Virus record (IMG/VR): IMGVR_UViG_3300011114_000525
Span: 1 to 38,588 of that record
DNA: 38,588 bases
Reading direction: 5' to 3' (one strand)
Source of the DNA: a virus
The position numbers were made by a program, and so were the translations under genes. Of the stretch, positions 1 through 7,853 are shown one piece after another. Positions within the stretch are counted from its first letter, which is position 1. Every line of letters begins with the position of its first letter. The notes below the pieces were generated by a model. It ran no database searches. It saw only the letters and a list, made by a program, of their open reading frames with translations, and was not told where the DNA came from.

Positions 1-219
1 TTCAGGCTTTGTGGCAGTACGCACAGAGAATTTCTGTTGAAAACGTACAAACATTTACCGGCGGAGTTTATGAAGTTCAGTTTATGTATTCGTTTAACCG
101 TGTGCCAAAAACTATTGGCAGAAAAATTGTTCCAGCATTTGAAACAGAAGCAGGGACACTGGTTGACGCAGAAGGTGGAATGTTGCGTGTGGGGTCAATC
201 GTACAAATTTCGGATAACG
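1..219. repeat. Left copy of the terminal redundancy (circular overlap)
   Basis: Bases 1-219 match 38370-38588 except at two positions: T46 against C38415 and C132 against T38501. The repeat lies inside a gene whose reading frame continues exactly across the join. This is what an assembler leaves when it closes a circular or circularly permuted genome, not what a physical terminal repeat usually looks like. Both mismatches change the amino acid (Val/Ala and Pro/Ser), which suggests two strain variants in the sample. Confidence 0.95.
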
Positions 220-2312
220 AAGTTGGTGTCGTAACCAATTTTAAGGACTCCGTTTCAAGACAAATGGTTATTGATCCGTACACGGGCGGTGTGGTTGAGG
301 CAACAGGTTACGGAGATGACGCTATTGCAATAGTTCAACCAGTAGAAAACGGTGACGCTTTTGGCAACGGCGAAGGAACACAAGCAGCACGCCGAATCAT
401 CGGCAACACGCCAATATACGACGAAACCACCAAACGTGGATTGCCTCAAACGCTCAAACGCGAAGTATCCCAATTTGATCCAAAAGATTCAGGGAAAATC
501 CAATCTTTCCAAAACTCTATGGACACTAGCACCGAATGGTTTTTTAGCCACATTTACGGTACGATCACACGCAAACTTGAACGATCACCAGTGTTTCGTG
601 AATACTATTACCAAGAAGTGAACGCACTAATTGACCGTCTTGACCCTGCTGAAGCACAAAAGTTTTTGTTGAAGGTGGAGAAATCAGCCAAAGATGCTGG
701 CATGACCCGAGAAAAATATGTTGGCGACAAAGAAATTATTGCGCGTATGCGGGCATCAACTAAAACTGCTGGTGACGTGACTATCAACGAATTAGACGAA
801 TTTGCCAAAGTACAGGCAGTCACACGGATGAAAGAACTTTTGTACGATGCCTCAGAGCGAAGCAACCTTCAAGACGCGCTACGCATCATCATGCCATTTG
901 CACCGGCATGGAAAGAAGTTATCGGCACATACGCAGGGTTCCTGAAATCAGACCCAATAGGTGCAGCAAGAAACTTTCAACGAGTTTACAGTGGTATCGG
1001 CAACGCCGACCCAGACAACGACGGTCGAGGGTTCTTTTACAAAGACCCAACCACAGGACAAACCATGTTTACGTTTCCAGGTTCGGGAACTTTGGCTAAA
1101 GCATTAACAGGTTTGGATGCCACCCTTGAAGCACCTGTGGCTCGTTTGTCGCAGGGTATCCAGTCGTTCCCTGCGTTGGGTCCGATGGCACAAATCGCGG
1201 CTTCTAAAATAATCCCTGATGTCCCTGAAACAGACTTCATTGTTGGGTTGTTGTTGCCGTATGGTCGCAAAGGTATCGGGGCGGTAGCACCACTTCCACC
1301 GTATGCAACAAAGTTGGCTGCCGCATTCACAGCAAACGAAGATGATCTGACAGGCATCTATGCCAACACGTACATCGAAACTTTAAGAGCCTTGTCTGCT
1401 ACGGGCGATTATGACATGTCTAGCAAAGACGAAATTTTGCAACTACAAAAAGACGCAAAGTTTAAGGCACGGATTTTGACTGCTTTTCGAGCAATCTCAC
1501 AGTTCACCGGCCCAACAGCAGGAACCACAGAGTTCAAGGTTGAAACCAAAGACGGCGACCAATTCGTGTCGGCGTTGATCAAAGAGTTTTATGACATGCA
1601 GGCCGATCCTGCTATTGGCTATGACAAAGCGTTGCCACAGTTTTTGGCTAAATACGGCGACGAAGTAGCGTTGTATGTTGCATCAAAAAGCCGATCCACC
1701 GTTGAGGGCTTGGAAGCAACGTCAGAGTTCCGTGAATGGGAATCAAAGAATAAAGACATTATTGCTGTGTATCCGGAAGTGGCAAGGTATTTGGCTCCGA
1801 CTGGTTCCGATTTCAATTTTGCTGTATATGACCGTCAACTCCGTGCTGGTGAACGAGTCAAGTTGACAGACAACCAAATTATTGAGTTGGCTCAAATCCG
1901 TATCGGTTCAGCGAACTTCCGTCATGCCCGTGAAATGGTTGGGCCGTACCCTGACGCTAATGCTAAAGACATGTTGAAGCAGTATCGAACATACTTGTCC
2001 AAAAAGTATCCTGGGTTTCCTGCTGTTGCAGAATTTCAGGTGGGTAAGTATTACAACGACATTTTGGAGTTGAAGCAACTGGTGTTTGATAAGCGTGTTC
2101 AGTCTGATGGTACTGTTGAGTCTATTAAACAGTATTTGTTGGCGCGTGAGCAGGCTATTGCTGCTTCGGGCGTTTCTGAGCAAGGTTTCCGTTCTGCGAA
2201 GTCCGCAGAAGGGATACGGGATCAGTTGGCTAGTATTGGTTTGGCATTATCTCAGCGTGAGCCTAATTTTGCCCGTATTTATGATCGTCTATTAGCATCG
2301 GAAGTTGAGTAG
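1..2312 (+). CDS. Giant virion protein, C-terminal part (continues from 35648-38588)
   Basis: This is the 3' end of a gene that begins at 35648 and runs through the circular join. Base 3 is the first base of codon 909, and the joined gene encodes 1677 aa ending at TAG 2310-2312. The TTG at 9 is not a real start. The protein is largely helical and charged, with no signal peptide or membrane segment in this part. A motif of the type R-IMPFAPAWKEV lies near residue 1205, followed by a region rich in aromatic residues and glycine; such motifs occur in very large virion proteins of other phages. It follows portal and precedes scaffold, so it is probably a minor head or DNA-ejection protein like the large internal proteins of podoviruses. 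That role is inferred from size and position only. Confidence 0.8.
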   Translation, partial: QALWQYAQRISVENVQTFTGGVYEVQFMYSFNRVPKTIGRKIVPAFETEAGTLVDAEGGMLRVGSIVQISDNEVGVVTNFKDSVSRQMVIDPYTGGVVEATGYGDDAIAIVQPVENGDAFGNGEGTQAARRIIGNTPIYDETTKRGLPQTLKREVSQFDPKDSGKIQSFQNSMDTSTEWFFSHIYGTITRKLERSPVFREYYYQEVNALIDRLDPAEAQKFLLKVEKSAKDAGMTREKYVGDKEIIARMRASTKTAGDVTINELDEFAKVQAVTRMKELLYDASERSNLQDALRIIMPFAPAWKEVIGTYAGFLKSDPIGAARNFQRVYSGIGNADPDNDGRGFFYKDPTTGQTMFTFPGSGTLAKALTGLDATLEAPVARLSQGIQSFPALGPMAQIAASKIIPDVPETDFIVGLLLPYGRKGIGAVAPLPPYATKLAAAFTANEDDLTGIYANTYIETLRALSATGDYDMSSKDEILQLQKDAKFKARILTAFRAISQFTGPTAGTTEFKVETKDGDQFVSALIKEFYDMQADPAIGYDKALPQFLAKYGDEVALYVASKSRSTVEGLEATSEFREWESKNKDIIAVYPEVARYLAPTGSDFNFAVYDRQLRAGERVKLTDNQIIELAQIRIGSANFRHAREMVGPYPDANAKDMLKQYRTYLSKKYPGFPAVAEFQVGKYYNDILELKQLVFDKRVQSDGTVESIKQYLLAREQAIAASGVSEQGFRSAKSAEGIRDQLASIGLALSQREPNFARIYDRLLASEVE

Positions 2313-2314
2313 TC

Positions 2315-3076
2315 ATGGCAGACCCAGTTGTACCAGAAGAAACAGTTGATCCAAACGCTGGATACGACACTGGTTTCACTTTTTCTACCCCTGTTCAAAC
2401 CGATTATAAACTGCGTTACCGCCCTGTATATGGTTTTGGCAAGGGCATTTCCGACACTGAAAAAGCAACCCTTGATCAACAAATTGTAAGAACCCCCAAA
2501 CAGGCAAGACAGTATAACGGCGCATATTTGGTTGACGATCAAGGATTTATTGCTCGCAAACCGTACGACCCAAACAAAGACGTTGAGGGGGAACTGTATG
2601 CGATGGATGACGCAACGCGAGCAACAACCCAGTCGTTGCTATATTCGAGAGGGTTTTATGGTTCTTCTAAACCATCCCGAACGGGAACCATGTCTGCCGA
2701 TAGGTCTGCGTTCAAAGAGTTTTTGAATTATGCCAATAGTGAGGGCTATACGTGGAAGCCGTTGCTTGCCAAAATTTCTGCTATGCCAATGGTAAAAGGT
2801 TTGGGGGGCGGATCAAAATATCGTGTTTCCGCTCCGGAAGATATTACCGAGTATTTGCGTAAGTCTTCTTTGGAGAAGTTGGGTCGCACAATGTCTAAAG
2901 AGGATGTGGATAAGGCGATTGCTGCTATTCAGCAGGTTGAGCGCACGAAGGGTCCTGGTGCGCCTGCGATGTCTGTGGCTGCTGCACAGCAGGTTTCTGC
3001 TGCTGATCCTGACCGTGAGAAATCTGTTCGATTCCGTCGTGGGATTGATATTGCTATGAATTTGTTGGGAGGCTGA
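2315..3076 (+). CDS. Putative virion/ejection-associated protein, 253 aa
   Basis: This gene starts 2 bp after the giant virion gene and is followed 1 bp later by the next, so it is translationally linked to both. The N-terminus is Pro/acidic and probably disordered (residues 1-25). The middle has a GFYGSS segment followed by a helical stretch (about 130-150), and the C-terminus is helical and Ala/Gln-rich, ending in RRGIDIAMNLLGG. I see no catalytic motif or membrane segment. Codon use becomes T- and G-ending toward the 3' end, as in the preceding gene. I do not recognise the family; position between portal and scaffold suggests a structural or internal virion protein. Confidence 0.65.
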   Translation: MADPVVPEETVDPNAGYDTGFTFSTPVQTDYKLRYRPVYGFGKGISDTEKATLDQQIVRTPKQARQYNGAYLVDDQGFIARKPYDPNKDVEGELYAMDDATRATTQSLLYSRGFYGSSKPSRTGTMSADRSAFKEFLNYANSEGYTWKPLLAKISAMPMVKGLGGGSKYRVSAPEDITEYLRKSSLEKLGRTMSKEDVDKAIAAIQQVERTKGPGAPAMSVAAAQQVSAADPDREKSVRFRRGIDIAMNLLGG

Positions 3077-3077
3077 T

Positions 3078-4598
3078 ATGGCTACCGAGTATCCAGAATA
3101 TGATTCTGTTGGTCTGATTGATGGTTTCAAAACTCTTACATCCCTTCAGAAAGAATTAACCAAACTTGAAGCGGACATTAAGAGGGGCTACAGGGATTTG
3201 ACTTTGGCGGAAACCAACCAACAAGGTTTGCCGTACCCATACAGGTTGCAACTGTCGCAATTTTCTCAACAAAGCACAGACGCTTTGGCAAAACAAAAAG
3301 ACATAGTTGCTAGACAGGTTGCATTGTCTTCGGTTTTGGAAGCCAAAGCAAAAAAATGGACTCCGCTTAGTGGGCCAGATTTGCCTATACAAAAAGAAGA
3401 AAGGCGCATTGTCGGTGTTTTGCTTGGCGCACCAGCCGCAACAACTGCTTCTGTTGTTCCCGCCAAAGCAGTGATTGGGTCAAAGGGTTTTGTCGGACCA
3501 CAGTTATCAGATGCGAATATACCTGTTGTTTCCAAAGAACAACCCCCCGCAGATGGTTCTAGTGATATCAAGAAGTTGTCGGCAGATCAAAAGACATTTG
3601 TTGATGCACAGATAACTGCACGGAAACTCAAAGACACACCAGCGAACCGTAAGTTGCTTCGTGCCGAATATCAGAAAACTGCCAAACCAGCCGACGATAT
3701 GGCGTGGATGGAGATATTCCGTAAGGACTATCCGTCGTATTCGGACTGGACAACAACAGAAGTTGTAAACCATTTCGGTCAAGATTTTATGGACATTTTG
3801 AATAATGTTTCCACGGGAACAATTGAGTATTCCGATGAGGAAATAAAGGCTTTACTTAAAAACACTAAATACTTTAATTCCATAACGGACAAGCAATACT
3901 TTTTTGATACTCAGCGCAAAAGCGTACAAGACGACCTTGTTGCCACTGCTCGCAGGTCGATCACCACCGACTACGCAGATGTCGGTTTGTCCGAAACCGA
4001 TCTGGCAGACCTATCAAAAACGGTTGCTCGATCAGGGTTAACTGGCACAGGGCTAAAGCAGGCTGTGTATCAGTATGCGTTTCGTCGTGCTGCTGCTGCA
4101 CCCACAGCGACGGATACGAAGATGGTGACCAACGTGTTGCAGGGTGCGGATGCTGATGCGATACGCCAATCCGCCCGTGCGTACGGGTATGCGGTGTCGG
4201 ATGCCGAGGTTCAGGCTGCTTTGACTGGTGGCATGTATAACGGTGTGGCTGTTTCTTCTGAGTCTATTTTGCAGAAAGCACAGAAAGCAGCAAAGGGTGC
4301 GTACGGGCATTTGTCGGACCAGATTGATGCTGGTTTATCGTTGTCAGATATTTTTGAAAACTATAAGCGGTATGCGGCGAATGTGTTGGAGTTGGATGAG
4401 TCGCAAATAGATTTCACCAAAGATCCTAAGTGGCAGTCTGCGTTTGGTACGAAGGAGTCTGGTCAAATGGGTTTGGGCGATTGGGTTACGAAACTGAAGT
4501 CGGATGAGTCGTTTGGTTGGCAGTTTACGAAGCAGGCTAATCAGCAGGCTACGGATATTGGTTTGACTTTGGCACGGGCGTTTGGAAAGGTTAAGTAA
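3078..4598 (+). CDS. Putative internal virion protein, 506 aa
   Basis: The ATG at 3078 follows the previous stop by 1 bp, and the stop overlaps the next ATG (TAATG at 4596). The first 110 residues are predicted coiled coil (SLQKELTKLEADIKR region). A Pro/Ala-rich linker follows (about 110-165), then a long helical C-terminal half with repeated small Ala-rich helices. No transmembrane segment or enzyme motif is seen. Size, helical content and membership of the portal-to-scaffold gene block resemble internal core proteins of short-tailed phages, but no sequence motif proves this. It is not a tape-measure protein by position, because it precedes the capsid gene. Confidence 0.65.
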   Translation: MATEYPEYDSVGLIDGFKTLTSLQKELTKLEADIKRGYRDLTLAETNQQGLPYPYRLQLSQFSQQSTDALAKQKDIVARQVALSSVLEAKAKKWTPLSGPDLPIQKEERRIVGVLLGAPAATTASVVPAKAVIGSKGFVGPQLSDANIPVVSKEQPPADGSSDIKKLSADQKTFVDAQITARKLKDTPANRKLLRAEYQKTAKPADDMAWMEIFRKDYPSYSDWTTTEVVNHFGQDFMDILNNVSTGTIEYSDEEIKALLKNTKYFNSITDKQYFFDTQRKSVQDDLVATARRSITTDYADVGLSETDLADLSKTVARSGLTGTGLKQAVYQYAFRRAAAAPTATDTKMVTNVLQGADADAIRQSARAYGYAVSDAEVQAALTGGMYNGVAVSSESILQKAQKAAKGAYGHLSDQIDAGLSLSDIFENYKRYAANVLELDESQIDFTKDPKWQSAFGTKESGQMGLGDWVTKLKSDESFGWQFTKQANQQATDIGLTLARAFGKVK

Positions 4599-5737
4599 TG
4601 TCACAAATGGATTTTACTGGCGTTGATTTTACTGGTCTTGCCAATCTCAATCTTGGAGATTTGCGTGACTCGCAAGGCCGATATCCAATGGACCCAGGTT
4701 ACGATCCTGCGCCAACCCCCGAAGTTTCTTCACCTGTGTTTGCGGGTGGAACTTTGGATCGACCAACCGCTGACGGTGTTGCCCCTGTTGTTACACCAAC
4801 CGAAACACCAGAAGAAAAGGCGACACGGTTAGCCAACGAACGTGAAGACGCACAAGCCGAAACAGCACGACTCAATAGGCGCAAAGACGCACGATCATCC
4901 ATGAACGCTGTGTTGGCAACCTACGGGTTGAGCGATCTATCAGAATATGTTTACAACGAAATTATTGTTAAAGAAACGGTAAATATCAACAACCCTGACG
5001 CAATTATCTTTGCTATCCGTGAACAACCTGCATATCAGAAAAGGTTTTCTGCCAACAAAGAACGAGTCAAGAACGGGTTTGACGAATTAGACCCTGCTTC
5101 ATATATTGCGTTAGAAGACCAGTATCGTGCAACCCTATCTGCTAACGGTATGCCCGTATCGTTTTATGATTCCAAAGATGACTTTGATGCCCTGATCGGC
5201 GGATCGGTTTCTAACGCGGAACTACAGTCCCGTGTTCAAGACGGATATCGTGCTGTCCAAGACGCTGACCCTGAAGTGAAACGGCAAATGCAAGAACTGT
5301 ACGGAGTATCCGAAGGTGATCTTGCCGCATACTTTATTGACCCGAATCGTATGAAACCGTTGCTTGTTGCAGCCGACTACAAACGTCAAGCCGAAGCAGC
5401 CAAGATTGCGGCTAGGGCTTCTGAGTCGGCAGGCATCCAACTTACGGGTGGTCTTGCAGAAGACTTGGCACGTCGAGGTGTCACCGAAGGACAAGCCCAA
5501 GCAGGGTTTACCGAGATTGGAAAACTTGGTGAACTGACAACACAACTCAGTGGTGAAACAGCCCTCAGCCAAGAACAGATTATTGGTCAACAATTCGGTA
5601 CCGATACCCAAGCAGCATTGGAATTAGAGAAGCGTCGTCGTCGTCGTGTAGGAGAGTTCGCTGGTGGTGGCGGGTTTGCTCGCACACAAGGTGAAACTTC
5701 TGGTGCAACAAGACTGTCGGTTGGCAAAGCCGAATAG
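4598..5737 (+). CDS. Putative internal virion protein, 379 aa
   Basis: The start overlaps the previous stop by one base. Residues 1-60 are Pro/Asp-rich and likely flexible. Residues 65-110 form an acidic/basic helix, the middle is mixed, and residues 250-345 are strongly helical and Ala/Gln/Glu-rich. The C-terminus has a run of five Arg (near residue 350) followed by a Gly-rich stretch (EFAGGGGFARTQ), a likely nucleic-acid or partner contact. It is the last gene before the promoter at 5743, so it closes the operon that starts upstream of the terminase. Function unknown; a packaged or ejected protein is the best guess from position. Confidence 0.65.
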   Translation: MSQMDFTGVDFTGLANLNLGDLRDSQGRYPMDPGYDPAPTPEVSSPVFAGGTLDRPTADGVAPVVTPTETPEEKATRLANEREDAQAETARLNRRKDARSSMNAVLATYGLSDLSEYVYNEIIVKETVNINNPDAIIFAIREQPAYQKRFSANKERVKNGFDELDPASYIALEDQYRATLSANGMPVSFYDSKDDFDALIGGSVSNAELQSRVQDGYRAVQDADPEVKRQMQELYGVSEGDLAAYFIDPNRMKPLLVAADYKRQAEAAKIAARASESAGIQLTGGLAEDLARRGVTEGQAQAGFTEIGKLGELTTQLSGETALSQEQIIGQQFGTDTQAALELEKRRRRRVGEFAGGGGFARTQGETSGATRLSVGKAE

Positions 5738-5742
5738 GGTAC

Positions 5743-5773
5743 TTGACACGCCGACAGTGGGTGTGTGTATACT
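5743..5773 (+). promoter_or_regulatory. Strong sigma70-type promoter for the scaffold-capsid operon
   Basis: The -35 box TTGACA is at 5743-5748 and a -10 box TATACT at 5768-5773 with a 19-bp gap; reading TGTATA at 5766-5771 gives a 17-bp gap. It lies in the only sizeable gap between the internal-protein block and scaffold, and is followed by a structured leader. The -35 is a perfect consensus, which fits high capsid expression. Confidence 0.75.
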
Positions 5774-5777
5774 AAGA

Positions 5778-5819
5778 GTGTTCAACAGAACACCCATCGG
5801 AAGTCCCCCGTCTTCGATG
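5778..5819 (+). promoter_or_regulatory. Two stem-loops in the scaffold-capsid 5' leader
   Basis: GTGTTC-AACA-GAACAC (5778-5793) is a perfect 6-bp stem with a 4-base loop beginning about 5 bases after the -10 box, so it would sit at the extreme 5' end of the mRNA. It is followed by an imperfect stem, CATCGGAAG (5795-5803) with CTTCGATG (5812-5819). A 5'-terminal hairpin could stabilise the late mRNA, or the DNA palindrome could be an operator. Sequence alone does not separate these. Confidence 0.55.
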
Positions 5820-5888
5820 CGTTAAAAGGGGTGAGATTTGCAGCCATTCTGAACCCTCCGGTCAGAGTGTGGGCAGAAGGAGTGGGTC

Positions 5889-6338
5889 ATGTCAGAGTCA
5901 GACTTCGAGTTTGAGGATGAAGCACAAGACCAAGCGACACGGAATCCAGTACGCGCCAGAATGCGTGAATTGGAAGATCGGAACAAGGCTCTAGAGGCGC
6001 AAGCCAAAGAAGCCGAAGGAGCCAAACGAGAATTAGCGTTTGTCAAAGCAGGAGTTGATCCTGATGCGGCAGGTGCCAAATGGTTCGTTAAAGGCTACGA
6101 CGGTGAGTTCACAGCCGAAGCAATCCGTGCAGCAGCCGAAGAAGCAAATCTCATACCTTCACAGAAAAAAGAAGTGGCTGCCGAACAGCAGGCATGGAAT
6201 CGGGTGGCTCAGGCCAGTCGTGCAGGCGAGACAAGCGATGCACCGGTTGACTATTCGCAACGTATTAATGCTGCAAAATCTTCGGATGAAGTGATGGCTT
6301 TACTGGCTCAGGCAAGAGCAGAAGCAGAAAAGTACTAA
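5889..6338 (+). CDS. Scaffold protein
   Basis: This 149-aa acidic, highly helical protein has a strong coiled-coil segment (residues 25-55, MRELEDRNKALEAQAKEAEG) and a second Ala/Glu-rich helical end with LLAQARAEAEKY. It directly precedes the major capsid gene, the standard place for scaffold in tailed phages. The start is supported by a GAAGGAG ribosome site at 5877-5883. Scaffold proteins direct procapsid assembly and leave before or during packaging. A short HxGxD-type protease is not present, so this is scaffold only. The long leader before it contains the operon's promoter and hairpins. Confidence 0.8.
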   Translation: MSESDFEFEDEAQDQATRNPVRARMRELEDRNKALEAQAKEAEGAKRELAFVKAGVDPDAAGAKWFVKGYDGEFTAEAIRAAAEEANLIPSQKKEVAAEQQAWNRVAQASRAGETSDAPVDYSQRINAAKSSDEVMALLAQARAEAEKY

Positions 6339-6348
6339 TCACTCTCCA

Positions 6349-6378
6349 GTAGGCGCACTACCTTCTGGGGCTACCCCA
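6349..6378 (+). promoter_or_regulatory. Tandem small hairpins before the capsid gene
   Basis: GTAG-GCGCA-CTAC (6349-6361) and TGGGG-CTA-CCCCA (6366-6378) lie between scaffold and capsid. The second ends where the ribosome site AAAGGA (6378-6383) begins, leaving it free. Such hairpins can mark RNA processing or stabilise the capsid transcript. There is no T-run, so they are not terminators. Confidence 0.4.
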
Positions 6379-6389
6379 AAGGAATCATA

Positions 6390-7358
6390 GTGGCAGTTAC
6401 ACAAGCAAGTTCACTCAGTGTTGATCAGGCGGCGTACGACCGGTTAGCGTATTTCGCTCTCCGTTCAGAACTGTTGTTTGACCAAGCAGCAGATGTGCAA
6501 GCAACCAATCAGGCGATGCCTGGTTCTTCGGTTATCTTCACCATTTTCTCGGAAATGGCTGCGGCAACATCAACGATCAGCGAAACATCTGACCTCACCC
6601 CAGTAACAATGGCAGACAGCCAAGTGACTGTAACCCTTGCCGAATACGGTAACACGGTTAACACCACTGCAAAACTTCGTGGAACCTCGTTCCTTGATGT
6701 TGATGCTGTTGCAGCAAACTTGATTGGTTACAACGCTGGTAACAGCATCGATCAAGTTGTGTCAGCAGTTTTGGCTGGTGGAACAAACGTTGTTTACGGT
6801 GGTGGCGGTTCATCCGATCCAACAAGCACTGTAACCATTCAGGCTGAAGACATCGTTGAAGCCAACGACGTGCGCAAAGTTACAGCAGCACTTCGTTCAG
6901 CAAACGTAGCAACTTTCAACGGTTACTACATGGGCTACATTCACCCAGACGTTTCGTACGATCTCCGCAAGGAAACCGGCAACGCATCTTGGAATGCACC
7001 TCACGTCACCGTGGACACAGCGAACATCTACAACGGCGAAATCGGCACTTTTGAGTCGGTTCGTTTCATTGAGACACCTCGCGCGCCATTGGCTGCTAAC
7101 GCATCGAACGGTACCAGCACAACTGGTTTCATTGACGTGTACGGCACAATCATCATGGGTCGTCAGGCTTTGGCTAAGGCGTACTCACAGGTTGATGGCA
7201 ACGGCGTTGTTCCAAAGGTCGTTCGCGGTCCCGTGGTTGACTCGCTCATGCGTTTCAATCCGATTGGTTGGTACTGGCTTGGTGGCTACGGTCGTTTCCG
7301 TGAAGCCTCTTTGCGTCGTATTGATTCGTCGTCAAGCATTGGTTCAAACGCTTCCTAA
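6390..7358 (+). CDS. Major capsid protein (HK97-fold type)
   Basis: This 322-aa protein follows scaffold and precedes a strong terminator, as expected for the most expressed gene. The GTG start at 6390 has AAAGGA 6 bases upstream. The N-terminus (SLSVDQAAYDRLAYFALR) is helical, as in HK97-type N-arms. The centre carries MADSQVTVTLAEYGNTVNTT, a pattern typical of N4-gp56/P22-like coat subfamilies. It also has GYYMGYIHPDVSYDLRKE and a C-terminal IGWYWLGGYGRFREASLRRI. These are features of that coat group, so the assignment is confident though the subfamily is less sure. Codon use is strongly C-ending compared with neighbours, consistent with high expression. Confidence 0.88.
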   Translation: MAVTQASSLSVDQAAYDRLAYFALRSELLFDQAADVQATNQAMPGSSVIFTIFSEMAAATSTISETSDLTPVTMADSQVTVTLAEYGNTVNTTAKLRGTSFLDVDAVAANLIGYNAGNSIDQVVSAVLAGGTNVVYGGGGSSDPTSTVTIQAEDIVEANDVRKVTAALRSANVATFNGYYMGYIHPDVSYDLRKETGNASWNAPHVTVDTANIYNGEIGTFESVRFIETPRAPLAANASNGTSTTGFIDVYGTIIMGRQALAKAYSQVDGNGVVPKVVRGPVVDSLMRFNPIGWYWLGGYGRFREASLRRIDSSSSIGSNAS

Positions 7359-7384
7359 TTAGGTTGCGTTAGTCCCTCACATTG

Positions 7385-7434
7385 TGGGGTGGCCCAGGTT
7401 CCCCTCGACCTTGCGGCCACCCCATTTTGTGTTT
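7385..7434 (+). terminator. Rho-independent terminator after the capsid gene
   Basis: TGGGGTGGCC (7385-7394) pairs perfectly with GGCCACCCCA (7415-7424), and the loop contains a further AGGT/ACCT pair (7396-7399 with 7408-7411). A T-rich tail, TTTTGTGTTT, follows directly. Position just after the coat gene suggests it lowers, and may not abolish, readthrough into the decoration and tail genes. Confidence 0.85.
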
Positions 7435-7464
7435 GGTGTATGATGTTTTTGTCGAAAGGTTCAC

Positions 7465-7833
7465 ATGTCTATTTCTAATTATGCCGAGTTAAAAATCTTG
7501 GATCACACAACTGGTAGAGCAGCGTGGACTATTCCTACGAACGTGTATGTCAAGTTGCACACGGCCGATCCTGGTGAGGCTGCAACATCTGCGGCTGCTA
7601 CAGAAACTACTCGTAAGGTTGCTGCGTGGGCTGTGGCTGCTTCGGGTGCGATTGCTACGTCGGCAACTTTGGAGTGGACTAACGTGGCTGCTACGGAAAC
7701 GTACACGCATTGGTCTATGTGGGATGCTTCTACGGCAGGTAATGCTTTGTGGACTGGTGCTTTGTCTACGTCTGCGGCTGTTACTGCTGGTGACACTTTT
7801 CAGATCACTACTCTCACGCTGTCTCTCGACTAG
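7465..7833 (+). CDS. Head decoration or minor tail protein (Gp80-like family)
   Basis: This 122-aa, Ala/Thr-rich, beta-strand protein has the pattern YVKLHTADPGEAATS near the N-terminus, LEWTNVAATETYTHWSMWDA in the middle and an AGDTF-plus-LSLD ending. The same order is seen in small phage proteins annotated as Gp80-like or LHTGDPG proteins of actinophages. The start has GAAAGG upstream, and a TATGAT -10-like box lies at 7439-7444. Position right after the coat gene fits a capsid decoration or head-tail protein. The exact role is unproven. Confidence 0.6.
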   Translation: MSISNYAELKILDHTTGRAAWTIPTNVYVKLHTADPGEAATSAAATETTRKVAAWAVAASGAIATSATLEWTNVAATETYTHWSMWDASTAGNALWTGALSTSAAVTAGDTFQITTLTLSLD

Positions 7834-7838
7834 TCGTT

Positions 7839-7852
7839 AGGGGATAACCCCT
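7839..7852 (+). promoter_or_regulatory. Hairpin covering the ribosome site of the repeat-protein gene
   Basis: AGGGG (7839-7843), loop ATAA, CCCCT (7848-7852) forms a perfect 5-bp stem. The AGGGG arm is also the only Shine-Dalgarno-like sequence for the ATG at 7854. If it folds, it would hold translation down unless ribosomes arriving from the gene upstream (stop at 7831-7833) open it, giving translational coupling. Confidence 0.5.
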
Positions 7853-7853
7853 C

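Noticed and set aside
1-219. True terminal direct repeats as in T7
   Set aside because: The repeat lies in the middle of a gene with continuous frame, carries two mismatches, and has no promoter or packaging signal. Assembly overlap of a circular genome explains it better.
9-2312. A separate gene starting at TTG 9
   Set aside because: The frame is open upstream and joins exactly with the open frame at the other end; there is no ribosome site before TTG 9.
3266-3571. Long opposite-strand frames within late genes (for example 3266-3571, 14173-14676, 15000-15542)
   Set aside because: They lie wholly within well-supported + strand genes, have no ribosome sites and show skewed, low-complexity composition caused by codon bias or Gly codons.
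3078-4598. Tape-measure protein
   Set aside because: It precedes scaffold and capsid, lacks long hydrophobic stretches and is short; position and composition do not fit.
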